From positions 29,111 through 93,110 of the forward strand of contig NZ_MU078732.1 in the NCBI RefSeq assembly GCF_014078545.1: a stretch of 64,000 nucleotides of DNA, given 5' to 3'. Of this stretch, positions 1 through 9,400 are shown piece by piece. The DNA comes from Nitrosopumilus sp. b1. GTDB lineage: Archaea; Thermoproteota; Nitrososphaeria; Nitrososphaerales; Nitrosopumilaceae. The notes under the pieces were generated by a model. It searched no databases and was not told the origin of the DNA. It worked only from the letters and a program-made list of their open reading frames with translations. Made by a program: the position numbers and the translations under genes. Each line of letters starts with the position of its first letter. Positions within the stretch are counted from its first letter, which is position 1.

Positions 1-6
1 TCAAAT

Positions 7-354
7 ATGCAAGAAAGAATCAACATCAATGTTTCTGCAGTCGATTATGATAAAACTAGCAAGCAGATAACATCCACTCTATCATTATTGGAAGAAATGG
101 TTCATGGAGAGGATGAATTTGTTATTACAGATTCAGAATTTGCCTTTGGCTGGCATTTCTTTGTTGTAAGCGTTAACAGAGAAGTTGTCAACAAATTGGC
201 AGTGCAAATGGGAGATGACTTTAGTAGATTAAAAGGCAAAGGGGTTGATAAAAAATTCTTAACTTGGTTAACTCAAAAAATTGAAAATAAGACTCCACGA
301 TTCAAGTTAGCAATTAAAGAAGAGATGGAATCTAGCAAGTACGGAATATTTTAG
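7..354 (+). CDS. conserved-looking hypothetical protein, 115 aa
   Basis: I do not recognise this family. The ATG lies six bases from the window edge, so its promoter is not visible and a longer start cannot be excluded. The product is soluble-looking and highly charged, with no signal peptide, membrane segment or cysteine cluster. A central region rich in aromatic residues (FAFGWHFFVVSV, about residues 46-57) should form a buried strand, and the C-terminal half should be helical and lysine-rich. The gene ends just before tRNA-His on the opposite strand. Codon use and compact size look like a real gene; function is unknown. Confidence 0.7.
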   Translation: MQERININVSAVDYDKTSKQITSTLSLLEEMVHGEDEFVITDSEFAFGWHFFVVSVNREVVNKLAVQMGDDFSRLKGKGVDKKFLTWLTQKIENKTPRFKLAIKEEMESSKYGIF

Positions 355-394
355 ATAAATACTGATTTCAGAAAATACCTGATAATTATTTGAG

Positions 395-467
395 GGCCCT
401 CGAGGGGAATCGAACTCCTGTCCGGGGATCCACAGTCCCCTATACTAACCACTATACTACGAGGGCC
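395..467 (-). tRNA. tRNA-His (anticodon GTG)
   Basis: The reverse strand folds as a complete cloverleaf. The acceptor stem GCCCTCG pairs with CGAGGGC. The 7-nt anticodon loop CTGTGGA, closed by GGGGA/TCCCC, gives anticodon GTG. The T loop is TTCGATT. The extra 5' G at position 467 faces C73 at 395, which is the G-1:C73 identity pair specific to tRNA-His and is here encoded in the gene. CCA is not encoded and no intron is apparent. The T stem contains one A-C mismatch (position 52:62). Confidence 0.95.
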
Positions 468-532
468 ACGCTCATCAATTCATGCTTTCCAGTAATAATC
501 TTTGATTTTTAATCAGAAAATTATCTTTAGAT

Positions 533-543
533 TTATTATAAAG
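533..543 (+). promoter_or_regulatory. TATA box for the 28-aa microprotein
   Basis: TTATTATAAAG lies about 24 bases upstream of the ATG at 562, the distance expected for a leaderless archaeal transcript starting at or near the start codon. It is the main reason to believe the tiny downstream reading frame is expressed. Confidence 0.5.
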
Positions 544-561
544 TAAAACAGTATTCGAAAT

Positions 562-648
562 ATGAAATCCAAAGGTTGGTGGGTAGGCATGGCAATTGCA
601 GCAGCAGTTACATGGGCTGGAGTTAATTATTATCTTCCTTGGCTGTAA
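562..648 (+). CDS. 28-aa single-span membrane microprotein
   Basis: This short reading frame (ATG at 562, TAA at 646-648) encodes a basic N-terminus (MKSKGWW) and one hydrophobic helix rich in Ala and Val. It ends in an aromatic motif, NYYLPWL. The composition suits a single membrane span with Trp/Tyr at both interfaces and would be unlikely in random sequence. A TATA box is correctly placed for a leaderless mRNA. It stands alone between tRNA-His and the CorA gene. It could be a small accessory subunit of a membrane complex, but nothing in the sequence names the partner. I do not recognise the family. Confidence 0.55.
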   Translation: MKSKGWWVGMAIAAAVTWAGVNYYLPWL

Positions 649-686
649 ATAATCTATCTCCACAGTGTAAATGATTTTTATGATTT

Positions 687-707
687 TGTGCGTAAATATG
701 ACGCACA
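687..707 (+). promoter_or_regulatory. inverted repeat upstream of the CorA promoter
   Basis: TGTGCGT (687-693) and ACGCACA (701-707) are perfect complements separated by AAATATG. The right arm ends one base before the TATA-like ATTTTTATTTG (708-718) that serves the CorA start at 742. A palindrome in this position is typical of a dimeric regulator acting on the promoter. A metal-responsive regulator is a guess from the target gene only. Confidence 0.45.
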
Positions 708-741
708 GATTTTTATTTGAATTATCTGCAAAGTTGACGAT

Positions 742-1755
742 TTGAAACGGGAATTTATTACAAAAAAATTACGTGCAGGAAAGAAATTATCAGAGAGTTC
801 TGGAATAGAGCAGAAGGTAGAGACCGTAGAAAGTGAGAAATTTACTTGGATTGACTTGCAAAATCCAGATAGGGCATATGTTGAAAAATTAGCAAAACAG
901 TATAACCTAAACTCTCTAAACATTGAAGACTGTCTTACAAAATTTGAATTACCAAAGCTTGATAGTTATTCTGAGCATATTTTTCTTATACTTCATTTTC
1001 CTCCATTGGCATCAAGTCAATTCATGCCCAAGTACAGCCAGCTCTCTGTATTTTTGGGAAAAAATTTTTTGATAACTGTTCATCAAGGAGATTTGAAACC
1101 ATTACTTGATCTGGTAAATATTTGCAAAGGGGATTTTGATCCAGAGAGAAAAAAACGATTACTAGGTAAATCAACTGGTATGTTACTGCATGAAATAATT
1201 GATGTACTAGTAGACGATTTGTTACACACTTTACGAAAGATTGTAGCTAATTTAGATGAAATTGAGGAGGGTGTATTTGATGAAAAGAAATCTGCTGCAA
1301 GAAAGATCTCAGTCTTAAGAAGAGAGATTACGATGTTAAGACGCATTGTCAACCCCTTGAAAAGAATTGTTTTGGAAACTACAAAACACATTCCAAGATT
1401 CTCTGAAACAGATCTTACATTATACTTTGATGACATCATAGACCACATAGACAAGGTGATTGACACATTAGAAGAGTCAAGAGAAACCATGGAAATTTAC
1501 AAAGATACTGATTTTATGCTCAGTACTGAAAAGACAAACAAAGTTCTTGCCGTTTTGACCATAATTTTCACCTTGGCAATTCCTGCCACAGTAATCGGTA
1601 CGTTCTATGGAATGAACGTAAATCTTCCGGGAGGAATTGAAAGTGTTGGAAGTGATGGTGGATATACTACTTTCATCATAGTTATTCTTGCCTCGGTAAT
1701 ACCTGCAGGATTGATGTTCATGTACTTTAGAAAGCTGGGCTGGCTAAGTGATTAA
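742..1755 (+). CDS. corA: CorA/MIT-family divalent cation channel
   Basis: A 337-aa protein of the CorA magnesium/divalent metal channel family, which works as a pentamer in the cytoplasmic membrane. The signature YGMN motif is present (GMN at residues 290-292) at the end of the first of two C-terminal membrane helices. The second helix spans roughly residues 308-329, ahead of a short basic tail. The first ~260 residues form the cytoplasmic domain with a long helical stretch (about 150-260). The TTG start at 742 is supported by a TATA-like box at 708-718 and by the family's usual N-terminus. The ion transported (Mg2+, Co2+, Ni2+ or Zn2+) cannot be read from sequence alone. Confidence 0.93.
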   Translation: MKREFITKKLRAGKKLSESSGIEQKVETVESEKFTWIDLQNPDRAYVEKLAKQYNLNSLNIEDCLTKFELPKLDSYSEHIFLILHFPPLASSQFMPKYSQLSVFLGKNFLITVHQGDLKPLLDLVNICKGDFDPERKKRLLGKSTGMLLHEIIDVLVDDLLHTLRKIVANLDEIEEGVFDEKKSAARKISVLRREITMLRRIVNPLKRIVLETTKHIPRFSETDLTLYFDDIIDHIDKVIDTLEESRETMEIYKDTDFMLSTEKTNKVLAVLTIIFTLAIPATVIGTFYGMNVNLPGGIESVGSDGGYTTFIIVILASVIPAGLMFMYFRKLGWLSD

Positions 1756-1763
1756 GAAATCAC

Positions 1764-2567
1764 TCACTGCTTTTTCTCAATTAGGCTGACAACCACTTTA
1801 GTTAGTGACAGATTCATTTCATCAGGAATTACAATCATCAACCCACTGTCTTTGTCCACATTATTGCAATATCCATTGAAGCTCTGATAATTTTGCCCAA
1901 AGCAGGAAGCCTCCGAGTAGTGAGAAAAACTTCCACCACTTACAAATTCGTTGATTGACTCATTTGAGGGAACAAAGTAGACATCAAATCCATTCTTTTT
2001 GTCATTAATTTTAAGACTGAATTCATAGGATGTGATTTCTTTATCAGTACAGATGGGAACAAACTGTACATACCCACCTCGAATTTTTTCATTTTGTGAG
2101 TTTAGATCATAGTTGAGATTTTTTTTGATTGGAAATGAGGATGCATATGGATCCCCGTTGAGTTCATTTCCCTGAAAAAATTCAATTCTGTTTCTGACAG
2201 TATCTATAGCATATCTGTATAAAATGGGCTTCCAGCTTGACTCACAATTGCTAAACTCATGCTGTAATTCGATGAATGATTTTTCCCCAAGAAATTCAAG
2301 TTGGTTAAAATTTTGTTCCTGTGGTTCAAGGTTTGTATCATAATCAAATGAGTATATGTTGGCATTTGGTCGTGTCCATGTTGTAGTTACATCAAAGAGA
2401 ATATTCCCAGGGTAGCTATTCCATTCAGGTTGCAAGTGCACATAGATCGAATATTTGTTAATTGTTTCATCAGATCCAGAGCTAAAAATTAAATGTCCAA
2501 AGAACGCATTAAAAAAAATCACTACAAATGCGACTATCGGAATAATTACGTAGAATTTATTTTTCAT
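1764..2567 (-). CDS. membrane-anchored extracellular protein, unknown function
   Basis: A 267-aa protein with a strong N-terminal membrane segment (about residues 6-29, YVIIPIVAFVVIFFNAFFG) after a short basic start, so it is probably an anchored protein with most of its chain outside. The exterior part is rich in Asn, Ser, Tyr and beta-forming residues. It has three cysteines near the C-terminus and one mid-chain, compatible with disulfides. I do not recognise a family. It begins 9 bp after the dihydrouridine synthase gene and is probably co-transcribed with it. It converges on corA with an 8-bp gap. Confidence 0.75.
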   Translation of the reverse strand: MKNKFYVIIPIVAFVVIFFNAFFGHLIFSSGSDETINKYSIYVHLQPEWNSYPGNILFDVTTTWTRPNANIYSFDYDTNLEPQEQNFNQLEFLGEKSFIELQHEFSNCESSWKPILYRYAIDTVRNRIEFFQGNELNGDPYASSFPIKKNLNYDLNSQNEKIRGGYVQFVPICTDKEITSYEFSLKINDKKNGFDVYFVPSNESINEFVSGGSFSHYSEASCFGQNYQSFNGYCNNVDKDSGLMIVIPDEMNLSLTKVVVSLIEKKQ

Positions 2568-2576
2568 TAATTTTCT

Positions 2577-3545
2577 TCAATATTGAGAATATGCTTGATA
2601 CATTATACTTTCGAGATCTTTGATATTTTTTGAAAGTGTGATTTTTCCTCGAAGCTTAGTTGCATCATTGATGCCTTTAGTAAAACTCATTGCTTGACCT
2701 TTGATATTTGAAAATCTTATCTTAAATTTTGTTGCAATTTCTAGATACTCAAAGAAGATTCCAATTTTTTGTTTGAGTGAGGATTTTTCGTATGTTCCAT
2801 TTTCCAGATATTCGTTAATTTGTTTGAAAAGATGTGGATTTCCCATTGCTCCTCTACCAATCATCACATAATCACATTTTGTTGATTCAAACATTTGTTT
2901 AGCAATCTCAGGAGATGTAATGTCACCGTTTCCCACTACAGGAATGTCAACTAATTCTTTGAGCTCTTTAATTAGACTCCAATCAGCATAACCAGAATAT
3001 CCTTGTTTGACTGTTCTTGGGTGCAAAGTAATCATCTGAATTCCCTTGTCTTGGGCTATCTGTGCAATATCTTTGAACAAAAATCGATTTGCAGAGGTTA
3101 CACCTGCTCGAATTTTTAATGTGACAGGTTTGTTAACGCTTTCAACTAGCGTTTCGAATATCATTGTTGTAAGATTTGATTCCTGTAATAATGCACCTCC
3201 TGCCATTTGCTGTGTGATGTGCGGTGCAGGACACCCCATGTTATAGTCTATAATGTCAAAAAACGGTTCGACGATTTTTGCAGCTTTTGCTAATGCCTTT
3301 AGATCAGAGCCAAAGAGTTGTACCGATAATGGTCTCTCATCTTCAGAAAATTCAATGAATTCACAAATTTGTTTTTGATTTTTTTTTAATTGTTTCTCTT
3401 TTGCAATGATACTGTGAATGCTAGTAAATTCAGTAACTACCAGGCCAGCACCCATCTTTTTGCACAATAATCGTAATGCAGGATCACTAACTCCAGCCAT
3501 TGGAGCTAAGAATGCCTTACTGGAAAACTTAGGTAATTGACTCAT
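2577..3545 (-). CDS. dus: tRNA-dihydrouridine synthase family protein
   Basis: A 322-aa FMN-dependent TIM-barrel enzyme that reduces uridine to dihydrouridine in tRNA. Family marks are the PMAGVSDPALR entry motif (residues 15-25), the active-site cysteine in YNMGCPAPH (C105), the lysine-arginine strand KIRAG, and the flavin phosphate-binding VIGRGAMGNP. Length is normal for Dus. The ATG at 3545 has no better alternative. It sits 19 bp after the stop of the first calcium-repeat protein and 9 bp before the downstream membrane protein, all on the same strand, so it may be expressed from a long surface-protein transcript. Substrate position in tRNA is not predictable here. Confidence 0.93.
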   Translation of the reverse strand: MSQLPKFSSKAFLAPMAGVSDPALRLLCKKMGAGLVVTEFTSIHSIIAKEKQLKKNQKQICEFIEFSEDERPLSVQLFGSDLKALAKAAKIVEPFFDIIDYNMGCPAPHITQQMAGGALLQESNLTTMIFETLVESVNKPVTLKIRAGVTSANRFLFKDIAQIAQDKGIQMITLHPRTVKQGYSGYADWSLIKELKELVDIPVVGNGDITSPEIAKQMFESTKCDYVMIGRGAMGNPHLFKQINEYLENGTYEKSSLKQKIGIFFEYLEIATKFKIRFSNIKGQAMSFTKGINDATKLRGKITLSKNIKDLESIMYQAYSQY

Positions 3546-3564
3546 TATGAAAGACTACAGGAGG

Positions 3565-6330
3565 TTAGGGGTCTGGGCAACCGTCAGAGTCTCTATCGCC
3601 ATCATAATCTTCAGGCTCAGTAGGACACAGATCCTCATCGTTAATGATTTGATCTAAATCATCATCGTGTACAAATCTTGATTGCTCAGGTACAACATCA
3701 GGACAGCCGTCATTATCCTTGTACTTGTTCCATGTTTCTGGTTGAGTTGGACAGGAATCTTGATCATCAGGGATGTTATCATTATCAGCATCTGGGCGAG
3801 TTGGATCTGTGTTACCAGCAGGGATTACATCTGGGCAACCGTCCCAGTCTAGATAATCATTATAGTTTTCAGGATCATTTTTGCATTGATCTTTTCTGTC
3901 CTCTATACCATCACCATCTGCATCAGGGAATTGGAATGATTTTGCATCAGAGGTCACAGAATCTGGGCAACCGTCAGAGTCTTGGAATTTGTTGTAAGTT
4001 TCAGGAACATTTGGACATTGATCAACATTATCTGGAATGCCATCTCTGTCAGAGTCTCTTGAAGTAGTAGTGTCAGGACATCCATCTTGGTCTAAGAATC
4101 CATTGAATGTTTCTGGTTGGTTAGGACATGAATCTATGACATCAGCAATTCCGTCGCCATCAGAGTCAGCAATTCCTGCTTGGCCAGATACAAAGTCTGG
4201 GCAACCGTCAGAGTCTTGGAATTTGTTGTAAGTTTCTTTAGTTTGTGGGCATTGGTCTACGCTATCAGGAATACCATCAAAGTCAGTATCACGATCAACT
4301 AAATATGGTTGTACATCTGGACAACCGTCATCATCTTGGAATCCATTGTATCTTTCGCCTGCAGTTGGACACATGTCTTCAAAGTCAGGGATTCCATCAT
4401 CATCAGAATCAAGTAATCCCTCAACAGAGACGCCAGGAACATCTGGGCAACCGTCTTTATCTAAATAATTGTTAAAGTTCTCAGGCTCGTTTATGCAAGA
4501 GTCCCATCTGTCTTCGATTCCATCACCGTCAGTATCTGGGAATTGGAATTCTGCCATTCCAGAGGTCACAGAATCTGGGCAACCGTCTTGGTCTTGGAAT
4601 TTGTTGTAAGTTTCTGGAACATTTGGACATTGATCAAATCTATCTGCAATTCCGTCTCTGTCAGAGTCTTTTGTTGATGAAGTGTCTGGGCAACCGTCTT
4701 GGTCTAAGAATCCATTGAATGTTTCTGGTTGGTTAGGACATGAATCTAAAACGTCTACGATACCATCACCATCAGAGTCTGGAGTAGATTTTTGGCCTCC
4801 AATATAATCAGGACAGCCATCATCATCTTGGAATTTATTGTAAGTCTCTTTGATTTGTGGGCATAGGTCTACGTTATCAGGTATGCCATCAGAATCTGCA
4901 TCGATGCCAGATAGATAGGGTGGGATGTCTGGGCAACCGTCTTCATCATAATAATTGTTGTAACGCTCACCAACAGTTGGACATTGATCTAAATCATCTG
5001 GAATTCCATCATAGTCAGTATCAATAACGCTACCACCAGTGGTTCCAGGTACATCGGGACAACCGTCCCAGTCTAAATATTGATTATAATTTTCAGGTTC
5101 TGAAATACAAGAATCCCATCTGTCTTCGATTCCATCACCGTCAGTATCTGCAAATTGGTATGCTGATTTGTCAGAGCTTACAGAATCAGGACAGCCGTCC
5201 CAATCTTGGAATTTGTTAAATGTTTCAGGAACATTTGGGCATTGATCAATGTTATTTGGAATGCCATCTCTGTCAGAGTCACCACTGGATACTTTGTCAG
5301 GACAGCCGTCTTGGTCTAAGAATCCATTGTATGTTTCTGGTTGCATCTGACATAAGTCCAAGTAATCATTAATTCCATCGCCGTCAGAGTCAGGTGTTGC
5401 TTTCTCAGTACCAATGTAATCAGGACAGCCGTCTTCATCAAGGAATTTATTGTAAACTTCTCTACTGAATGGGCATTTATCTAAAAGATCCCCAATACCA
5501 TCTGAATCATAATCACCTGTTGACTGGAGGTTTAATACATCAGGACAGCCGTCTTCATCTTCAAATTTATTATAATTTTCTCGTTCTGTTGGACATTGAT
5601 CTGATGAATCTGGAATTCCATCATAGTCAGTATCAATTAATCCATCAGAGGTATGTCCAGGGACATCTGGACAACCATCCCAATCTAAATAATTGTTAAA
5701 GTTCTCAGGCTCGTTTATGCAAGAGTCCCATCTGTCATCAATTCCATCACCGTCAGTATCAGGGAATGTGTAATCAGTGCTTACAGATGGTGCAGAGTCA
5801 GGGCAACCATCGATATCTTGGAATTTATTGTAAACTTCTTGTTCAAATGGACACTCATCTACAGCATCTGGAATACCATCTTGATCAGAATCTTTTAGTG
5901 GTAAATAATTATCAGGACAACCATCAAAATCTAAAAATCCATTGAATGTTTCTGGTTGGTTAGGACATAAATCAATTGCATCTGTAAATCCATCTTTATC
6001 AGAATCTATGAATTCATCGGGACTTCCAGTAACTGGAACGTCTGGACAGCCGTCTTCATCTTGATATTTGTTATAATTTTCTTTTACTGTTGGACAGTTA
6101 TCTAAATGATCTTGAATTCCGTCATAATCTGCATCATACCAGGGAACAAAATTAGATGGACATCCATCAAGAGGTCCATCAAAGTCCTCCTTTACAAATG
6201 GGCATTCATCTACAGCATCGGCAATTGTATCACCGTCAACATCATTTGGTGCTGCATGTGAGGCAATTGGTACTGCTGAAATAGTTGATACTAGCAACAA
6301 TAGGAATCCCAAAATGTGGTGTTTTCTCAT
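3565..6330 (-). CDS. giant secreted calcium-repeat (thrombospondin type 3-like) protein 1
   Basis: After a signal peptide (about 27 residues, HHILGFLLLLVSTISAVP core, cleaved near SHA-A) the protein consists almost entirely of about 22 units of 38-41 residues. Each unit has the pattern DxDxDGIxDxxDxCP...ETYNxFxDxDGCPD. The Asp ladders match thrombospondin type 3 calcium-binding loops, and each unit carries two cysteines likely to form a disulfide. Calcium-dependent surface or matrix function is inferred. I start at the ATG at 6330. A TTG 42 bases upstream would overlap the TATA box (TTTAATAAA, 6358-6366) and precede the signal peptide. The purine-rich GGGGAG lies just before the ATG. A tandem paralogue lies upstream. 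Confidence 0.88.
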   Translation of the reverse strand: MRKHHILGFLLLLVSTISAVPIASHAAPNDVDGDTIADAVDECPFVKEDFDGPLDGCPSNFVPWYDADYDGIQDHLDNCPTVKENYNKYQDEDGCPDVPVTGSPDEFIDSDKDGFTDAIDLCPNQPETFNGFLDFDGCPDNYLPLKDSDQDGIPDAVDECPFEQEVYNKFQDIDGCPDSAPSVSTDYTFPDTDGDGIDDRWDSCINEPENFNNYLDWDGCPDVPGHTSDGLIDTDYDGIPDSSDQCPTERENYNKFEDEDGCPDVLNLQSTGDYDSDGIGDLLDKCPFSREVYNKFLDEDGCPDYIGTEKATPDSDGDGINDYLDLCQMQPETYNGFLDQDGCPDKVSSGDSDRDGIPNNIDQCPNVPETFNKFQDWDGCPDSVSSDKSAYQFADTDGDGIEDRWDSCISEPENYNQYLDWDGCPDVPGTTGGSVIDTDYDGIPDDLDQCPTVGERYNNYYDEDGCPDIPPYLSGIDADSDGIPDNVDLCPQIKETYNKFQDDDGCPDYIGGQKSTPDSDGDGIVDVLDSCPNQPETFNGFLDQDGCPDTSSTKDSDRDGIADRFDQCPNVPETYNKFQDQDGCPDSVTSGMAEFQFPDTDGDGIEDRWDSCINEPENFNNYLDKDGCPDVPGVSVEGLLDSDDDGIPDFEDMCPTAGERYNGFQDDDGCPDVQPYLVDRDTDFDGIPDSVDQCPQTKETYNKFQDSDGCPDFVSGQAGIADSDGDGIADVIDSCPNQPETFNGFLDQDGCPDTTTSRDSDRDGIPDNVDQCPNVPETYNKFQDSDGCPDSVTSDAKSFQFPDADGDGIEDRKDQCKNDPENYNDYLDWDGCPDVIPAGNTDPTRPDADNDNIPDDQDSCPTQPETWNKYKDNDGCPDVVPEQSRFVHDDDLDQIINDEDLCPTEPEDYDGDRDSDGCPDP
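3895..5736 (-). repeat. higher-order repeat with exact 612-bp period
   Basis: Inside the first calcium-repeat gene the same landmark (tctgtc on the plus strand, encoding the DR of the DGIEDRWDSC-type unit) occurs at 3895, 4507, 5119 and 5731. The spacing is exactly 612, 612 and 612 bases. Each period is 204 residues, or five basic units, and near-identical stretches recur in copies one period or more apart. This indicates amplification of a five-unit block rather than of single units. Confidence 0.9.
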
Positions 6331-6357
6331 ACTCCCCGTCGGTTTTGCCAAGACGTC

Positions 6358-6366
6358 TTTATTAAA
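6358..6366 (-). promoter_or_regulatory. TATA box of calcium-repeat gene 1
   Basis: On the minus strand TTTAATAAA lies about 32 bases before the ATG at 6330. The second paralogue has an almost identical core (GTTTAATAA at about 9623-9631), so the two genes probably share promoter type and are each transcribed from their own promoter. Confidence 0.5.
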
Positions 6367-6464
6367 CGTCACGGTAAATTTTTAGCTAGTTGGACTAAAT
6401 TTCTTAGAATTTCAGTTTTGAAGATCAAAAATTAGATTTCTGAAAAATGTACTAAATGTGAGGT

Positions 6465-9400
6465 TTATGGATCAGGACAGCCATCGGTGTCTCTATCACC
6501 ATCATAATCTTCAGGCTCTGTAGGACAGAGATCATTTTCGTTGAGAACTCCATCTAGATCAGTATCATGAAGATATCTTGATTGCTCTGGAACTACATCT
6601 GGGCATCCATCAGAGTCATCAAATTTATTCCATGTTTCTTTTTCTGCTGGACAGAGATCATCATTATCATATATTCCATCACCATCAGAGTCAAACTTTG
6701 ATGCTACTGATGGAATTTCGTCTGGACAGCCATCAAAGTCAATGTATCTGTTCCAAGTTTCAGCTTCAGTAGAACACAAATCTAAGCTATCTCTGACACC
6801 GTCACCATCTGCATCAGGGAATGGGGTTTCGTCTGGACAGCCATCAGAGTCAAGAATACCATTGAATGTTTCTGGTTGATTTGGACAAATGTCATTTTTA
6901 TCAATAATTCCGTCTCCATCAGAGTCAACAGATATCGATACATCTACAAAATCTGGACAACCATCAGAGTCTTCAAATCGATTATAGTTTTCTGCTGCAA
7001 GTGGACATGCATCATTTGCATCTGCAATTCCATCAAAGTCAGTGTCTTTAGATGATGATGTGTCAGGACAACCGTCACGGTCTAAGATACCATTATAGTT
7101 TTCTGGTTGGTTAGGACATCTGTCATCAAGATCAATTATTCCGTCTCCATCAGAGTCAGGAACGTTTGCATCAGATGCAACATAGTCAGGACAGCCGTCT
7201 TCATCTTGGAATTTGTTGTAACGTTCTGGGATTAGAGGACATTGATCAACTGAGTTTGGAATACCATCATAATCAGAATCACCTTCCATTGTATATGGTG
7301 GAATGTCAGGACAGCCGTCTTCATCTTGGAAACCATTGTATCTTTCTGGTTCAAGTGGGCATGCATCATTAATATTCAAAATGAAATCAGAATCAGAGTC
7401 ATTTTCTCTTATTGCATCAGGACAACCGTCAAGGTCCAAGAAACGATTCCAAGTTTCTGACTCGGTTGGACATTGGTCTTGACTATCACTTACACCATCA
7501 CCGTCAGCATCAGGGAATGGGGCCAAGTCAGGACAACCATCGTCATCCATGTAATTATTCATTGTTTCAGGTTTTGTTGGGCATCTATCAAACAAGTCAG
7601 TGATTCCATCACCGTCAGCATCGAATATTTTTGTAGAGTCTACAAAGTCAGGACAACCGTCAGAGTCTTCAAACTTGTTGTAAGTTTCTGCAGCGGTTGG
7701 ACATGCATCATTTGCATCTGCAATTCCATCTGCATCAGTATCTTTTGATAAATTGTTATCAGGACAACCGTCTCTGTCTAAAATTCCGTTAAATGTTTCT
7801 GGTTGGTTAGGACATCTATCATCAAGATCAATTATTCCGTCTCCGTCAGAGTCAGAAACATCTTTACCAGACACTACAGAATCAGGACAACCGTCTGTAT
7901 CTTGGAAGAAATTGTAAGTTTCTCTAGCATTAGGACATAGATCTAGACTATCGAAAATTCCATCTCGGTCAGTGTCTTTGTCTGAGCTATAAGGTGGAAT
8001 GTCAGGACAACCGTCTGTATCTTCAAAATTGTTGAATCTCTCACGTTCAAGTGGGCATGCATCTACTGAGTTTGGAATTCCATCTCCGTCAGTGTCTCCA
8101 CCATCAGAATCAGGACATCCATCATCATCTTGGAACCTATTCCAAGTTTCGGGTTCTCCTGGACATGCATCACTAGCATCTGCAACACCATCTCTGTCTG
8201 CATCAGGGAATGGAGTTGTGTCAGGACAACCGTCTTGATCTTTGTAGTTATTGAAAGTTTCAGGCTTTAGTGGACATGAATCATTAATATCGGCAATTCC
8301 ATCACCGTCTGCATCTAATAATCCAGCACTAGCAACAAAGTCGGGACATCCATCAGAGTCTTCAAATTTATTGTAAGTTTCTGCAGCGGTTGGACATGCA
8401 TCATTTGCATCTGCAATTCCGTCTCTATCAGAGTCTTTAGTTGATGAAGAATCTGGACAGCCGTCTCTGTCTAAAATTCCGTTAAATGTTTCTGGTTGGT
8501 TAGGACATGAGTCATCTACATCAGGTATTCCATCACCATCAGAGTCAGCTATATCTTTACCTGATGAAACAAAGTCTGGACATCCATCAGAGTCTTGGAA
8601 TTTGTTGTAAGTTTCTTTTGCATCAGGACATAAATCATTACTATCTAAAATGCCATCTCTGTCAGAGTCTCTATCAGTTGAATATGGTGGAATATCAGGG
8701 CAACCGTCTTCGTCTTCAAATCCATTGTATCTTTCTGGTTCGAGTGGACATGCATCATCAATGTCTTTGACTCTATCACCATCGGTGTCACCTAAACTAG
8801 CTGAAAAGTTTGGTATAGTATCTGGACAACCGTCATAGTCTGCAAATCGATTAAAGGTTTCTGGTTCAGTGGGACATGTATCATATTTGTCAGCAATGCC
8901 ATCACCGTCAGTATCTAAGAAAAATGAATCAGATTCAGCATCAGGGCAACCGTCCAAGTCATTGTAACCATTGAATGTTTCTGGTTCAAAGATACATAAA
9001 TCAAATTTATCTTCAATGCCATCGTTATCAGAGTCTAAAAATGTAGAACTTGTTATAGAGTCAGGACAACCGTCAAGGTCTTGGAATTTGTTGTAAGTTT
9101 CAGCGCTAAGTGGACATTGATCAACATCATCAGGGATTCCATCTCTATCAGAGTCTCTTGATGACATTAATTTGTCCGGACAACCATCTCTATCAGAAAT
9201 GCCATTGAATGTTTCTGGTTGGTTAGGACATAAATCGACATCATCAACAAAACCATCACCGTCAGTATCTGGCAAACCTTTTCCTCCACTGGATGGAGCA
9301 ACATCAGGACAACCGTCTTCATCTTGGAAATTATTATAACGCTCTCTTTGAGTTGGACATGCATCTATATGATCTTCAATTCCATCAAAGTCCTTATCAT

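Noticed and set aside
475..663. 62-codon open frame on the minus strand opposite the microprotein
   Set aside because: It lies antisense to the better-supported 28-aa gene. Its composition looks random and it has no promoter.
3895..8690. Possible CRISPR array suggested by regularly spaced short repeats
   Set aside because: The repeats are in-frame coding units with variable spacing and no unique spacers, and there are no cas genes nearby.
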